A DNA stretch of 7,641 nt, from positions 1 to 7,641 of the forward strand of contig DAOVUU010000111.1 of NCBI GenBank assembly GCA_030632405.1, read 5' to 3'. The translations under genes were made by a program, and so were the position numbers. The first letter of the stretch is position 1. Each line of letters starts with the position of its first letter. A model generated the notes under the pieces. It saw only the letters and a list, made by a program, of their open reading frames with translations, ran no database searches and was not told where the DNA came from. Below are positions 6,863 through 7,641 of this stretch, piece by piece. This stretch comes from Desulfobulbaceae bacterium. GTDB taxonomy: Bacteria; Desulfobacterota; Desulfobulbia; Desulfobulbales; Desulfocapsaceae.

Positions 6863-7641
6863 TCACGGGTGCATCATTGGCGGTGAAGAAAGGCTCAGCT
6901 CGACCATGAACTCCATCTCCACTTCTGCCTTGCCTTCATTACGAAGGATTACAATCGTAACAGTTTCACCTGCCTGTGCATCGATCATTGCTATTCGCAG
7001 ATCACTCATCTCTTCCACTGGAAAGCCATTTATCTCTTTCAATATATCGCCAGCCTGCAGACCAGCCTCTCCCGCTTTGCCATGGGGGCTGATCTGGCTG
7101 ATTTTTAAACCATTCCGGCTATCTTTAGTTACAGGTGCCAGGACGATACCGATTTTAGGGCTTTCAGGTAGCTCTACCGGGCTTGAGATAAAGAAATAAT
7201 CGGCTATCTCCGCAAGGTTTGTCTGGTTGTTTGAGCTGGCAATATTTAAAACAGATGACTGTTTAATATCTATCCTTCTCTTTACCCGTGGGGGGATGCC
7301 CGAATCTTTTCTTGTATGCTGCGAACCTGCCAGGACGACCATTCTTGTTTTTGGGTACCTGTTGAGGTAGTTGACAATATTCTCGGCCATACTTTCGTCC
7401 CAGAGTCCCTGTGCCTGAATAAAACCGGCTGCACTTCCTTTACCATGGCTGCCCTGCATGTGGATGTCATGCATCGCCTGCAAGCGTTCCCTATAGCCGG
7501 TCATGCCAAGGTCGCGCTCTGCCGGGAGCGAGTGGAGAACATCTTTTTCAAGGTTGTCGGTACTGCCTGACCGGAATACATTGGAGACTATTTCCTTATC
7601 TAGGTTCAGCCCACGTACAGGGAGGGTTCTAACTTTAGCAA
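6863..7641 (-). CDS. ChaN-like (haem-binding uptake) protein with C-terminal PDZ domain, 5' partial
   Basis: The minus-strand frame is open from the window edge to TGA at 6863, giving 258 visible residues; the N-terminus lies outside. An ATG at 7504 is only an internal methionine, because similar coding sequence continues 45 codons upstream. The first part resembles the C-terminal half of the ChaN/DUF399 family. It has QAQGLWDESMAENIVNYL (75-92, the conserved W-D-E-x-M-A helix), RMVVLAGSQHTR (99-110) with the family's strand and histidine, and the GIPPRV turn (114-119). The last part (about 158-246) looks like a PDZ domain, with GEAGLQAGDILKEINGFPV (190-208) as the typical core. ChaN of Campylobacter is a haem-binding surface lipoprotein. 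Whether this one is a lipoprotein cannot be seen. The PDZ domain suggests peptide or protein binding. The gene is probably transcribed with the downstream isomerase. Confidence 0.85.
   Translation of the reverse strand, partial: AKVRTLPVRGLNLDKEIVSNVFRSGSTDNLEKDVLHSLPAERDLGMTGYRERLQAMHDIHMQGSHGKGSAAGFIQAQGLWDESMAENIVNYLNRYPKTRMVVLAGSQHTRKDSGIPPRVKRRIDIKQSSVLNIASSNNQTNLAEIADYFFISSPVELPESPKIGIVLAPVTKDSRNGLKISQISPHGKAGEAGLQAGDILKEINGFPVEEMSDLRIAMIDAQAGETVTIVILRNEGKAEVEMEFMVELSLSSPPMMHP

Noticed and set aside
7504..7504. ATG at 7504 (minus strand) as the start of the ChaN-PDZ gene
   Set aside because: The frame continues open to the window edge with sequence that fits the family, and no Shine-Dalgarno precedes this ATG.

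Overview
The window looks like ordinary chromosome from a Gram-negative, probably anaerobic, Desulfobacterota-type bacterium. That placement is an inference. It rests on moderate base composition, an NtrC-family sigma-54 activator, a grpE-dnaK pair, a TrpRS of the style common in sulfate reducers, and an exported cyclophilin-FKBP fusion. I see no phage, transposase, CRISPR array or RNA gene.

Layout. Positions 1-54 are the tail of an upstream plus-strand gene. Twelve bases later comes a GTG-started response regulator of the NtrC class (67-1425). The gap at 1426-1805 holds a good sigma-70 promoter and a long leader. It leads into grpE, which I start at the GTG at 1806 and not at upstream in-frame codons, because of a perfect Shine-Dalgarno. 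A 152-base gap with a small hairpin precedes dnaK (2588-4504), which ends at a strong intrinsic terminator. trpS (4653-5618) follows. A CACAGAG-type palindromic repeat lies between trpS and the converging minus-strand genes.

The minus strand carries two genes read right to left. The first is a ChaN-like protein ending in a PDZ domain (6863-7641), cut off at its 5' end by the window edge. The second, 84 bases downstream, is an exported peptidyl-prolyl isomerase that joins a cyclophilin and an FKBP domain (5744-6778).

How the genes work together. GrpE and DnaK are the nucleotide-exchange factor and Hsp70 chaperone of one cytoplasmic machine; the third partner, dnaJ, and the repressor gene hrcA are not present here. 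The minus-strand pair probably acts in the cell envelope. The regulator's targets cannot be read from the window. No wholly new system is evident. The points most worth a second look are the dual-family isomerase, the ChaN-PDZ protein, the intergenic palindromic repeat and the leader structures ahead of grpE and dnaK.
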